Of a DNA stretch of 64,000 nucleotides, positions 40,301 to 55,300 are shown piece by piece. This stretch comes from Pectinophora gossypiella (taxonomy: Eukaryota > Arthropoda > Insecta > Lepidoptera > Gelechiidae). The notes under the pieces are model-generated. The model had not been told where the DNA came from and made no database searches. It saw only the letters and a list, made by a program, of their open reading frames with translations. Made by a program: the position numbers and the translations under genes. The first letter of the stretch is position 1; every line of letters begins with the position of its first letter. The stretch is taken from the NCBI RefSeq assembly GCF_024362695.1, contig NC_065413.1, forward strand, positions 16,279,511-16,343,510, read 5' to 3'.

Positions 40301-43300
40301 ATAAAAAATAAATAAAATCTTTTTAAACAATTTTTTTAAATGCTAGTTGACCCAAGTTGACGAGCTCGGTGGCGCAGCGGTTAACGCGCTCGGTCTGCGA
40401 TTGTTGAAGTTAAGCAACTTTCGCAAAGGCCGGTCATAGGATGGGTGATCACAAAAAAAACAAAAATGTTTCATCTCGAGCTCCTCCGTGCTTCGGAAGG
40501 CACGTTAAGCCGTTGGTCCCGGCTGCATTAGCAGTCGTTAATAACCATCAATCCGCACTGGGCCCGCGTGGTGGTTTAAGGCCCGATCTCCCTATTCATC
40601 CATAGGGAAGGCCCGTGCCCCAGCAGTGGGGACGTTAATGGGCAGGTGATGTGTGTTGACCCAAGCCCCCTTTAAACTGGGAAAGTCTGTGTTAGGAGGC
40701 TTGGCTCTTTCTTATCTGAACTTACTTAATTAGTGAATTATTATACCACATGATATGTATGTTTTTTTTATAGATAAATGTCAGAGATAGATTTAACTCC
40801 CGCAAATCGAGACACCGTTTAGAGTCGATAAAGCGATGTACTTTTAAACAAACTTTGAATCTGTGGTAGCTCAGTTGTTAGAACGCTAGCCTCTCAATTT
40901 TAGGTCGCGTTATCTTGTTTTTCACAGGGTCTGCTTACCTAACCTGAAGATTTGACAGGTCCGGTTTTGTACAAAAAAGAGGTGAGGTCTATTATCCGTG
41001 AAATAAGAACGTTCTCTCTCTCTTTATGTAAGAGCTGCGCTCTTGTTGGTGGAGTAATCGCCATTACTCCATAGATATAGGGCGTGTAGAACGGTGGTTG
41101 CCCCAATCGCCTTCCGTTCCGCAGTACACCGACCAATTTTTCAATCGGTGATGTTCTAGCTAGAGCCCTACCAGAACCCATTTCCTCGGCCTCAAACCAG
41201 TACTGATACCGCTGCTGCCCGGCATAAGGGGTGCGCTTTTGAAGTAGCGGCGCCTACTCGCTACGTCACAAGATCGTCATAGAACCTAAGTAGCAATAAG
41301 AATGTTAAACCAAGGAATATCTTTACAGCGCTATCTATATTGTTTTGTTTTGTTTTTTTTAAGCAACGTAGCTGGGAAAGTGCCTCATTAACTGTAACCA
41401 CGTCAAAATGTTTGATGTTTAGCTTCTGTTTTAAAACAATTTGAATTGTTATGTCTACAGACTGGTCAGTTAATGGCTTTGTTTCCAGAAATTTCAGATT
41501 TGCTAAGGTTAGCGACCGAGATGTTTGAAAATTGTTCTTGATACTTGCGAAGAAAAACTACCGTTGGTTTCGTAGTTTTTGTTGTTCTTGTTCTTATTAA
41601 CCGCTGCCGGGTCTGCATGACAACCGACGCGTATTATATTGAACGCTTCGACCAATAAATGATACAAATGCTATCTATGTAGATGGACGTCAAACGGCTA
41701 TTGGTCGAAGGGCTGGGTATAATTCGCGCCGCGCGCGGCGCGGTTGTCATGCAGAGCCTACTGATCCCCTATCACTGATGCTTAAAGAGGTGAGTAATAT
41801 ACATTAAGCTATTCGTACCTTTTACCTTAAGTGCAGTTTTCACTTCTTCTTCTATCGTGTGAATTGTGAGGTGAATTACCAACCCCATCAACCCTGGTGT
41901 CAGGGTTATTACTGAGCCGCCATAGGCCCCTGACATGACTCATGTAACAACTACGTACTTACATCAGTAAATAATAACCTGGACCAACGGCTTAACGTGC
42001 TTTCCGAAACACGGATCTTATTACTTTTTGGACAATCAGGTGATCAGCCTGTAATGTCCTAACCAAACTAGGGATCACAAAGTGATTTTTGTGATTTGTC
42101 CCCACCGGGATTCGAATCCGGTACCTCCGGATCATGAGCATAACGTTCACTGGACCACGGTGGCCGTTAGTTCGGAGGCAGTTTCTACTAACACGGCGGG
42201 AAAGTTGTGGATGAGGTTAGCACCGGAAAGCATAGTGCAAAATGGAGGACGCCTATCCACTAGGATGATGCGAGTTGATTGGATGGATGGAAGTTCAAAA
42301 GAACCGAAATACGATATACCATCATAAAGGTCAAGTGAAGTCAACCGAATGTGATCGCTATGTGGTCTGCAAAAGTTCCGAAAACATACGACCACTAAAA
42401 TAAATTAAGACGAATCCGACTTTAAAACCGTCAATGTAATTAATAAATACTACGCAATAATATTTCCTTCAAAATATCTCGCGGCGGCGATATAAATAAA
42501 CAAGTTGAAAGATAAACATTACTGGCTTAAGTACTCGGTTAAATATATTTTTTACAGATACTAGTAGTCACTGTGGTCTTATGGTTCACCGTCTGGCTTC
42601 TTCTGGCTTGGTTGCAATGACTGATTAATTCATCTTAAGTGCAGTTTTCACTATCACAGTTGGCTCGAACTTTATAGACGGCGCTACGGCTCACCACCTA
42701 ACGTTGGTCTAACAGAAAGCTTGGTGAAGTGTAGTTAGTTTTGTTCGGCCAAGCAGTTAATGCCATCTGCGGCAAATCTACAATAAGTCACGTCAAAAAA
42801 AAAGGTACTTAACTCGTCCTCGGTTTCCTGTAGAAGCGACTGCCTGTCTGATCTTCTAACCCGCGAAGGGAAAACTAGCCGATTAGGTCACATAACTCCG
42901 AAAATGCATTTAAGGGTGAATATTAAAATTTCAAGTTTGATGGCGAAAGTTCATATTATTTTTTCGTGAAAAATTGGGTTCCGACATGAAAAAGATCCAA
43001 AAGTGTCCTCGGTTCCGACATGACAAAGGGATCCAAAAGGATCCTTTTTCATGTCATGGTCATGTCATGAACTCAATTTTTCACGAAAAAATTATGTGAC
43101 AGTTCGCCACCAAACTTGGCACAGTTTGATATTCACCCATAACTATGTTACCAACTGAATGAAGATATTTTTAAGTTTGAGTATGTGTGTAGAAGTATTT
43201 CAAGTATTTTCAAATAAGGTTATCGCCTCAGATCCTATCTTAGCACATCATTTAGAACAATTAACTGGAATGTATCTGTTAAATTGGTTTAATTACTCCT

Positions 43301-46300
43301 TGTGAACGCGAACTAATAAAGCAACAGCCTTACTGCGGGATATTTTGGGATACAGCCGGACAAAACTGGATGTAACTGGTTTTTGTTTTTTACGTTGCAT
43401 TTGGTGGTTTTGAAACGAGGATAGTTATGAGTATGAATGTGGATGGATATGGGGGTAGGGGATGACCTAAGAAAGTGTGGATGGAGTGTGTAAAGAAGGA
43501 AATGTGTGTGAAAGGCGATATGCCGCGTAGTAAGCCAGATAGCTACTGCGTAGTCCTACACGCCCTTTTAATGATCGATTACTTACGATCGCTTACTTTT
43601 TTGGAAAAAAAGAACATAATTAGAGAAGAGCAAAACGGATTTCGTAAAGGCAGAAGCACATCATTAGCTACATTTAAGCTGTTGAAATCTATTGGCGACT
43701 GTTTAAATAATAAAGTCCCAGTTGCCGTGCTATTTCTTGATATGAGCAAAGCCTTCGATTTTGTGTGTCACAAAAGATTGCTAGCGAAACTTTATAAAAT
43801 GGGTATCAGGGGACCTACATTCAACTACGTTAAAAGCTATTTGCAAAATAGGACCCAGTGTGTTGAAGTTAGAATGTACAACAAGTCCAATAAAAGCATA
43901 GACAGCTATCGTTCCTCTAATAGACGAAATGACTTTGGCGTCCCACAGGGTAGTATATTGGGTCCATTATTGTTTTTATCCTATATTAATGATTTACCAA
44001 ATGTTGTCTCCCATGAGTGCACCTTATTTGCTGACGACGCAGCGATTGTTGTCAGAGGTAATCCCTTTACTCCTGAGTCTCTACAACGAGAAATATTAGA
44101 TGTCCTGAAACATGTCGTCGAATGGTTAGATAAAAACAATCTTAAAGTTAATTTACAAAAAAATAAATTTATGCAATTCTATACGCACTCGAGCAAGCCC
44201 CAAACTTTAAACATTAACTTCAATGGGGAAACAATCGAGGACGTTGTAACTACAAAATTTCTTGGCATTACTTTAGACAGCAACTGTAATTGGAAGGTAC
44301 ACATTGATGCTCTATGTTCGAAGATAAATCGTTTCATATATGCCCTCAGACGAGTGAGTCAATTGGTTTCCCATAAAGCTGCCATTACGGCGTATAACGG
44401 CTACGTAGACTCCGCCTTACGATACGGCATCGTTATTTGGGGGAATTCGACTGATTCTTCGAAGGCGTTTATTTTACAGAAACGGTGTATTCGTTCCATC
44501 TTTGGTTTGAAACGGTTGGATTCATGTAAACCCTATTTTCAAAAATACCAGCTGTTGACGTTACCTTGTCTGTATATTTTGGAGATATGTATTTTTGCTC
44601 ATAAGCACAAAAATCTGTTCCAATATAATTATGAAGTTAGCAATAGAACGTTACGCAAACAGTATCGAAATAAATTACACAAACCAGTAAGCAGACTCGA
44701 ACTTGTCACAAAAAAATCGTTCATCATGTGTATACGGTTGTACAATAAACTCCCGGAGTCATTTACAACTATGAACATGAACAAATTTAGAACTGCTCTT
44801 AAGACATGGCTTGCACAAAAATGTTTTTATGACGTCAAAGAATTTTTGAATGAAAACTAAATAGTTATTTCATAGACCTACTTATTCATTGTATATATTC
44901 TTTAATAATTTTTTGATTTTTTATTGTTATTATTATTATTATTGATTTCTTTCTCTTATGTTATAATGAAATATGGTGTGAAATGAAATATCATTGCCTG
45001 TGTAAAATGTGTATATGCCTGCAAAGGCAAAATTTAGTGAGATGTAATTTGCAACTATAACTGCAACTATTATCTATAACTGTACCTAAATTTATGCACA
45101 ATAAAAATCTTTATCTTTATCTTTATTAAAAAAAATGTCGTGTCGCTGTTTGAATAAACAAAAGACAGTCAAGTGCGCCACTAATTCTCTTCTTCTTATC
45201 GTGTGGGTTGTGAGGTGGATTACCAGCCTCAGTCAGGGTTATTATTGAGCCGCCAAAGGCCCACGACATGGCTCATGTAACGATTACTCACTTACAAAAG
45301 GACTGCTACATAATCCTTAGTTATTACTACCGTAAGGATTACTTACTTTTAAAGGTGTGAGTACTGAGAAGAAGCCAGACGTTTTTTTACCTAGATCGCG
45401 TTCTACTTAAAAACCTTTTAACATTTCTGTGCAATAAAGTGTACTCGATTTTATTTCCTTTGAAATGTATTAAAAATTAAAAACATCTTTTTGTATAATA
45501 AACCAACACACACACATTAGTATTTTACTGTAATGCTGTATTGTGTGTGGTAGTAGTAAATAAATAAATAAATAATAAACATGGCCGAATATAAAAAGTT
45601 GCACTTGTAAATGTCGTGACCGATCGTAGAATTGATCATTGACCATTTCATGACATGGTCGAACACATCATGAAGTAATCAATTCTAAGATCTATCCACG
45701 ACATATACATAATTGCAAAAGCCAGTCGTGCGAGACTCTACACCAATTTTAAAATAAAGAAAACAAATTATCTGATAAATATGAAAACGGCTGTGATGGA
45801 TGACAAATAGTTGAGCCCAAATTATTTCTGAAAATTGAGTAATAAGTGAAGTACGTGATATCGATACAGATAGTGGTAATACAAGTAGAATGATACTTAG
45901 TGAAAGTGTCGATAGTCGATAGTACTATCTGATATTGATGGTACATACAAGGTGAATGGCATTTGATTGTGTCTCATCAATTTATTAACGGCCTTCGTGG
46001 TCTTATGGTAATGGTTGGTCTCTCGATTTGGAGGTACCAGGTTCAATTCCCGGTGGGGACATAAGCACAAAAAATTAGGCAAAATTAAAAATTTTGAAAA
46101 AACCCACGACCGTATAATCTCATCGAAAAAGAATAAAATAACTCAAAACCCCCGACTTAACCCAATTATTATGTAACGAAATATTATAATAGACTTAAAA
46201 ATACTTTCTAAAAAGAAATCGGTAATACCTAGATATACTTAAGTACCTAAGCAATGAATATGGATGTTTACAGCTTTTTTCCTAACGTGTCTGTTTCTCG

Positions 46301-49300
46301 AAGATATACTTAAATGTAGCGATAATAATTTTACCATAATACATAACCGAGGAATATCCTTCGGGGGCTGCCATTAACCCAGCTAAAGTTTTTCTAGTGA
46401 CGTGAATACAATTATTGAAGAATTAGTAGATGTTTAACGACGACATAAAATACACTTATGAGTATGGTTAATTTTTTGTTGAAATTTCATATAGAAAAGG
46501 TTTAAGGTTTAAGATACTTTATTTCTCAAAAGAATACATTTGATTCGCTTACTGAGAAACAATCAATTTCATAATATAGTAGTTTAAACAACATTGGAAT
46601 TGGACAAGGTAGGTAGGTACTTAAATAACATTCCGAGACTTACTATACTAATTAGTAGGTAGGTATCTGTGTACCATATGCGTCGACACTTTAATTGTTC
46701 CATCCACCAGCAACACAAGATTCACACTACGATTAAAACCATTAATAATGTTTAAGAATGTGGGCTTTTAATGCCTTTTTAAAGATATTTAGAGTTTTAG
46801 TATTTTTAATCTCAGTGGGTAGATGGTTATAAAGCTGCACTCCTTCGTAAACTACACTTTTTTTTCCATAATTTGTCCTTGGTCGTCCAGTGCAAAGAAA
46901 GAAAAGGCAGCAGAATAATTCTGTTCCCTTATTTTAACTATATAAGTACATAAATTCACGATAGGGTAGTCAGAGGTACATTCATCGCAAGATGAACTAA
47001 GTACCCACACCTCACCGAGCTTTCTGTTAGACCAAATAGGTGGTGAGCCGTATCGCTGTCTATAATATTTACAAATACAATGTTAGTTTTAGAAAGAAAG
47101 AAAGAAAGAAAGAAAGTATTTTATTAGAGGACACCACAGTAACAATACAAACACAGAGAGAGTTTTTTTATCAAGAGTGCATTCTGTCTGATTGATTGTG
47201 ACTCTACTTGCTTGAGATTAATCTTGGCATTAGAGGCGTGAGTTTAAGGGTGATATTAATAAACTAATCTCAACTTCGAGACTGCCCTCAAGATCATGTC
47301 AATGTGACAGTTCTTAAAAACACAAACATCACTTTGTGGTCCCTAGTTTGGTTAGGACATTACAGGCTGATCACCTGATTGTCCGAAAAGTAAGATAATC
47401 CGTGCTTAGGAAGGCACGTTAAGCCGTTGGTCCCGGTTACTACTTACTGATGTAAGTAAGTAGTCGTTACATGAGCCATGTCAGGGGCCTTTGGCGGCTC
47501 AATAGTAACCCTGACATCAGGGCTGATGATTGATGCGGCTGGTAATCCACCTCACAACCCATACGATAGAAGAAGAGAATTAGTCGCGTACTTGACTGTC
47601 TTTTGTTAATTCAGACAGCGCCACAACTTTTTTTTAATTCGTCATTAAAAGGGCGTGTGGGACTACGCAGTAGCTATCTGGCTTACTACGCGGCATATCG
47701 CCTTATCAGGGTAATAAAAGATAATGTCGGACAGGCGGCGATAATTGTTATAATACAACCTTCATATCGCATCAAGCTTTGGAAGTGACGTCAGGGGCTT
47801 TTGAGAGCTTCCATTAAAGCTAGTATTTCGCCCGCGACTCTGTTCAGGAATGTGGCCTATCACAATCAAAAGAATAATGTTTTTTTTTTCTAAAATCCTC
47901 ATTCTCCTAAAAAGAAGAAAAAAAATAGAAAGAAAAAGAAAAAATGTGAACCCCATAGTCTCTGCTTATCACGGTAGGAAATAGGTGTGTGTTATGTATG
48001 TATTTATCATAAAATTCAAATTCATAAATATCTTTATTCAGTAATTATTTTTGCTTTATTCAGTAGGTAACATAGTAAAACTTTGAATCGTCAATTTTTA
48101 CATAACGAACGTTTCATCCGCCTAAAACTACTGCAGCTTCTCACAACCTGTATAGCCGGGGAAAAGAAGCTGCAAGAAAAACCGCGGCACAGGGCCGTAG
48201 ACGTTCTTATTTTTTTTTAAAGAAGTACTTACGGTTTTATAATTTAGTAATTTGGCTGCCTAATATCAGTTCCCAGACAGCTAATCCCATGCATTCATAT
48301 CTTCTACATAATCACTAATCTTATAACATCATCCTCCTGCCCTACTCCTACGTTTTCATTCATCTCTGTCAGTCCTCATCTCAGTACTCACACCTTTCAC
48401 ACACATCTCCTTCTTTACTCAATCCATCCACAGCTCCTTACCTTTATATCCACCCACATTCATACTCATAACTTTCCTTGTAATATGCCTTTCATCTTTC
48501 CTCATTACATGCCCATACCATGCTAATTTTTAAATAAAGAAAATCCCACTGTGTCCGAATCCTAGCAAGTAAGCAGTGGAATAGGGCCGTAGGTATGCAA
48601 AGAATGAAAGACGATGAATAAAAAGTACGAGAGGCATAAATGATAGAACTGGAATGGTAATAGAGGATCAGAATGAATGTGTGCAGAGCGTAGGGCCCTA
48701 TTGCGGGCAGACTTTAGACATAATAACAGACGTAAGACATGTATGTAGTATATATAAGGACCCTGCCTATCTTGTGCGGCAGGGGCATGAGAATAAAAAA
48801 AAAAGAAAAAACCTGTGTCTTTCAATTTTTCACAAAAACAAAATTATTACAAAATGTTGCTACGACAATTGGCGTAGCACTTTCGTAGCAATAACCTTGC
48901 TACGTATGCTGAAGGTATCGTTACGAATTCCACCTACTTACGAAATCATTTTATCTTGAATCAATAAGGTATTTGACTGGGTCAAAGATAAATTAAAAAA
49001 AAATAATCTCCTTTTAATTTTCGACGCATTTGTAACAATAAGTATGACGTTTGACCGCTTTTATTGATGACGTCACAGGACACAAACTCCAAAGAACACT
49101 TTCGTTTTACGTTTCGTAAAAAGTATCTCCTTTGACACGGTTGTCAATTAGCCTATTTCATGAAGAAATAGAAGAAGAAGAAGAATAAAATAAATTTAAA
49201 TCACGACATATTTTCGTACAGTCATGAGCAATGTAATGTACCCACTTACTAGGACTCTGTCGCACTAACATATTTGACATTTAGTGAGACCTACAGTTCA

Positions 49301-52300
49301 ATTTGTCAAAAAAGTTAATGTGACATGGTACCAAAGTGTATACATATTAATGCTCGTGACTGTCCTTAGAGGAGTAATATAATTACTATGTCGTATTGTT
49401 CAAGCTTTATCTCAGGTACTTTTATAATATGACATTGATTGATTTCTTTGTATTTAATCCTAATCATCAGCCTAATTTCGTTTCAAGAACGGATTAAAGG
49501 GATAAAGAATGAAATATTTTAGGTACTTATTTAAGTATTTGGAATAGAATAGAAAGTCTTTATTAGCACAAAACTTGATGGATATCTTCACCTTATTGTG
49601 AAAATGACAATAACGGCTTCCGGGTTCCAATCCCGGCGGGGAAATACCACAAAAACTACTTTGTCATTCCTAGTTTGGTTAGGACCTTATTTTTTACCTT
49701 TGATGGGTTTGCTCTTGTTCCCAGACTTGCCCGAAGGCATTGACGAGGCCTAAGATGGAGCTCGAAGGTGCCTGTTCACTCTGGCCTTGAAAGAACCCAG
49801 GTTATATGCATTCGGAAATACAGAAGACCTTACAGGCTGATCACCTGATTGTCTGAAAGGAAGATGACCCGCGATTCGGAAGGCACGTTAAGCCGTTGGT
49901 CCCGGTTACTACTTACTGATGTGAGTAAGTAGTCGTTACATGAGTCATGTCAGAGGACTTTGGCAGCTCAATAATAACGCTGACACCAGGGTTGATGACG
50001 TTGGTAACACCTCACAACCCATACGATAGAAGAAGAAGATAGTAAAGATTATTTATTACCGGTATATTGCCGTTAAAAATGTGATAAGTACAGGAGACCG
50101 ATTGAGTTTCAAACAGAAAAAAAAATAAAAAGATTTCTCTATATGTCACGAAAGTCGCTTAAAATTCATAAATTGGCTCGATCGGGAATCGACTTCAGGT
50201 CCTCGCTTTTACATCAGAGAGTTATTACGCATAATAAACTCAAATGTGTTAATATTACATCATCAGTAAGTACCACTGAATATTACACGAGTAAATTCTA
50301 GAAAGTTTACCTTTATATAAGAGTCATAATAAGTAATGTAATAATATCACGTTTAGAAGTTATCAAATGACCTACAACAGTAGGTTCAAGCACCCAGTTG
50401 TTACATATTCATTTATTTACACAAATCACATGTTCATATAACTATGTACTAATTCCTACAATGAATTTTATTGTTGCGTTAACAGCGACTCTTCAAACGG
50501 CGATTCCCTCTACGGCGAGTTTCTTTACGGCGAGTGACTTGGTGTCGCGCGATTTTATTTGTATAGTACAGTCATGGTAAAAACTGTTTGGGAATCAGCT
50601 TTTCATCATTTCGGAAATGGTTTTTTAGGAATTAGGTAAACCAGCAAGACTAAAATGAGAAAATAAGAAAACAACGAATTTTCATTAATGGTGGTACTGG
50701 AGAAGGCAATTCCGACTCGAGACCGCAAATTCGAGATCCCGCGGGATCGGCAATATCAATACCGCGAGATTCCGAAATTCTCGCCTGCACCCTTTATCAT
50801 TATTGTGAATAAGAAGGCGAATAGAATAAAAACGATGAAATCGCCTCCAGCTGTCCGTCATTTCTAGTTTCGGAACTGTAGAAGTTCTATAGTAAGTACT
50901 AATTTTACCGCGAGTATCGATCGAGTCACTAATGAGACAGATTATTATTATTGCATTAGAGAGGGCTCCAACCGATGTAGCTCAAATGGCCACTGCGACC
51001 TAGCTAGATCTATTGTGACCAAATCCCTACATATATTTAAAACTCCTCCTCTAGACCAATCCGTTCGATTAGATCGAGCGTCTTTGGGAGGAAGCTCCAT
51101 GACCTCCTGGGGATCCATTATGTGGCCCCCAGGTGTAATGGCGTCTCATCCTCCTTTAAGCAGAATCTGCATAAAGGGGACTCGGTCAGCTCTATTGTAT
51201 GTAGGTGCTTATTGAGTCTACAATGCCCCGTATGGGCCCTTATTAAGATCCTTACCCGCCCCCTAGTAAGAGTAAGAACCTCTGAATGAGTCAGATAGAT
51301 TTCGTCATCATTACCTGAAGGAATTAAGGCGCTAATGCCAATTGTCTTCTGAACTCTTCTAACTGACTGTCCACCTTAATATCTCATGACAGGCATTACT
51401 CTATGTATGTTTCATTGCATGATATAATATAGGTATGTTTTTATGCAACAGATAATGCGATATAACAGACATTGTTTACTACGTGTCGAGTGTTTCGGTG
51501 ACATTCTGATCAAGTTCAACGGCCAATAAGTGTGTTGTTAAATTGTTATACACTGCAAAACTAAAATTGATTGATTCTGTATACGACTGACGGATATTGG
51601 AACCACTAACTTACACCCGTACTCTAAAATGTTCAATCGACTCTTCCTCAACTCCACTATTCCTCCACTCGTGTCTGCACCACTAGACTTTTCGTCCATT
51701 CGACTATTCCTCCACTCGTGTCTTCCTTCACTCGACTATTCCTCCACTCGTGTCTTCCTTCACTCGACTATTCCTCCACTCGTGTCTTCCTTCACTCGAC
51801 TATTCCTCTACTCGTGTCTTCCTCCACTCGACTATTCCTCCACTTGACTATTCCTCCACTTGACTATTCCTCCACTTGGCTATTCTTCCACTCGACTATT
51901 CCTCCACTTGACTATTCCTCCACTTGGCTATTCTTCCACTCGACTATTCCTCCACTCGTGTCTTCCTCCACTCGTGTCTTTCTCCAGTCGATTCGGCCAC
52001 AAAGTTAACATTTACGTCCTTAATTTGAGGACTTTACTCACTAGAGTCGAGCATAATCATAGTTATTTGGTTTCTTTATAAAAATAACACAAAATAAAAA
52101 AGTTGAATTTCATCAATTTGCGACATTGATGACTCATCCATGATACTATTAAGTGGTACAAATTATTTGTGTTTTGATGTTATTAATTACAAAGCAATTA
52201 AAACCATGTAAAATTTAAACAAATTTGAGCGTATGTAGTGGAGTTATCATGAGATAACGTGTCTTCCAGTGACCCAGTCAAATTGATTGATCGGTGAGTG

Positions 52301-55300
52301 TCGTGTTGGTGATAACAGCCAAGGACGAGCGCTTGTCCCGTTATGATAATTTGGTGAAATTGTTTGCAAGGTCTCTTCGGTTTTATTGAAAATTGATTCA
52401 TTCATAGTGAGAGGGTCTTCCCAAAATACATTAGCCTGTGGAACTAAAGTGTGTTATTTTGAGAAATAATTAAACAATGTCAGAAGTAAAAACACAGATC
52501 GAAAAACAATATCGTATAAAAAAGTAAATATATGCTAAGTAAAAAGATTTTATACAAAAAAAGGTTGTAAAAAAGTCTTGATGTCAAAGTAACCTAGCCT
52601 ATAATAATGTCGTACGTAACGTACGTAAACAGCCTATATACGTCCCACTGCTGGGCACAGGCCTCCCCTCAATCAACCGGAGGGGGTATGGAGCATACTC
52701 CACCACGCTGCTCCAATGCGGGTTGGTGGAGGTGTTTTTTACGGCTAATAGCCGGGACCAACGGCTTAACGTGCCCTCCGAAGCACGGAATCATCTTACT
52801 TTTTCGGACAATCAGGTGATTCAAGCCTGAAAAGTCCTTACCAAACAAAGGACAGTCTCACAAAGTGATTTCGACAATGTCCCCATCGGGAATCGAACCC
52901 AATAACGGACACGGATACGGATAATGTCGTAAGCCGATCGTATTCGTTTCGATGTGACTAACACCCTGTATAATTCCTTTATAATGATAAGCATCATTTT
53001 CTTCAAAACATTCTTCTTTCATCTACAGGTTTTGTTATTACTGTGTAGATTCAACTTTCCCACTTTATAGTCGGGGGAAAACCTAATGAATCACACACGA
53101 CACACAACTTTGGAAATGCAGGCTACTTTACACTGCTCTGCAAGGTTGATAAGGTCGGTCATTCACCTCACAATCACCACACCACAAGGGCGGATAAAGC
53201 TGAAAATATTTACATTAAAAAATTATTGCGAAAACAATGTAAGCGCCTTTTCGAAAAATACATTTTGATGTGATTGATCTTCTTCAACAAAACCTTGATT
53301 TCTTTCAATTAATTTCACATACACGTACATAACTTCACGCCTATTTCCCGTTGGGGTAGGCAGAGACCACGGAAATATACGATCCTGACACACTTTCGCT
53401 TCTTCCGCTGTCATCAAAAAGACAGAGACATAAATAAAGACAGAGAGAGACTCGAGGTCTTTGAAATATGATGTTGGAAGAGGATGGAAAGAATAAGTTG
53501 GACGGAAAGGGTTACTAATGAGGAAGTGCTAGTAAGAGTAATTGAAAGGAGATAAATTATTGAGAGTTATTGAGAACAGATCAGACAAGATGACTGAACA
53601 CTTAATAGGACACGACGAATATATTAAAACCAGCATAGAAGGGAAGATAGACGGAACGAGAGGAAGGAGAAAACCAAGGAGAGTTTACGTGGAACTCATT
53701 AAGGAGAAGGTGTACGTCGCGAATTAAGGAAGTGAAAGAATTGGCCTTTGATAGACAAGAATGGAGAATGCTACACTGACAAGAGCGACTGATGTGATTG
53801 TAAGTTTATATACATTTCACCGACATAACAGTAGGTATCAATTGAATGATGACCGTTCGTAATAAAATATCGATTATTATTATTTTATGTCTTTCTTATA
53901 AACTTTGTTATGTCTCCTTATCGAAATGTGACTGTTACATACTTCGCCAGTGTTTAATTGATTGCTGTTTTTTTTATTTAATTAGATAACTAGGTACTTG
54001 GAATAACGAGTGATTCATGTAGTAGTGTCACGGGTTCGAAACCCGGCTCGGGTTGTAAACCACTGAATTCGATGTTTGGATCATAATATAATTGGTATCA
54101 CGTGATTTCTAGGATTTTTGCCCAGTTAGTGGCAATAATGGAAATATAACTGGCGAGTCATCATCATCACCGACCTACCTAAATGATTGAAACCTTTAAT
54201 TTAAAAATTTTACCTAAATGATAAAAATGTCTGGCATTGAATGTGTTCCTCTAGTTATTAAATAACTTGTAATGTATATCCTCATTGGTTTTTAAAAGAT
54301 GTGTTGCTGTTGCAGTTTCCTGTCATTTCTTCTCGTCAGCCATAACACCTTGCGAAATGACGTAAATTCAAAAATGTTACATTGACCTTCAACAAGTTTA
54401 TCCATGATAATTACGTTGAATAAATGATTCTGATTTCTAATTTCACCCTAGCATTATCCCGTTTGTCACAGGGTCCGCTTACCCGACCTGAAGACTTGAC
54501 AGGTTCGATTTTTTTACAGAAGCGACTGCCTGTCTGACCTTACAACCCGCGAAAGGAAAACCGGCCCAATACAGGTTAGATCACATACCTCCGAAAATGC
54601 ATTTCTCGGGAATGTGGGTTTCCTCACAATGTTTTCGTTCACCGCTGAGCACATGATAATCATTTATGATCCAAACATGAATTCCAAAACAAATTCGACA
54701 ATCAAATTCTGTGCTGGATTCGAACCTACCATAATAACTGGCGAGTAGTGGCTGTATATACTATACTTACACCTCTGCCTACCCTTTAGGGATACAGGCG
54801 TGAAGCTATGTAATACTATGTTGAATTAACAATCATGAAGTTGATGCTAAATAAAAATATTTTTTTATTACGAAATCCTTAGAAGTATATGATGACAGTT
54901 GAACTCATTAATAGTCCACCCTCTGTGGGTTTTGTCGCTCCCAAATTCGACACTTTCAATAATCTATGATCTAAACGTGATTTCAAACTTATAAAGTCGA
55001 ATTTGGTAGTTTAAGAGCCCTAGTGGGGATTCAAACCAGTGACTGTGCAAGTCACGCGGTCTCAAAACAGCGCTATCATGGATTCTCAATTATGCTTTGT
55101 GTTAATAAAGTCACAACATGTGATGAACGATGCTTTGGCCAAAGTCCCTGTGAAGTACAAAGAACTCCATATCGTATTTTAGTTTATAAATACAATTTAC
55201 TAAGGACGACTGAAGGGCTTCAAATTAACAAATATTTAACACAACATAAGTCCACGACTACATCCCAATTGGATAAAGATAAAGATAAAGATGACAGTGT

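Noticed and set aside
40399..40449. 5S rRNA gene
   Set aside because: Only two 5S-like motifs are present, inside a tRNA-headed SINE with target duplications; the full 5S sequence is absent.
43475..43573. N-terminal 33 residues of the reverse transcriptase frame as part of the enzyme
   Set aside because: This DNA recurs without the LINE at 47643-47703 and includes an RTE-tail remnant, so it is read-in from flanking sequence.
51629..52081. Three overlapping protein frames with F-L-H-S-T-I-P-P repeats
   Set aside because: They arise from a 16-bp minisatellite, open in more than one frame; no start context or domain.
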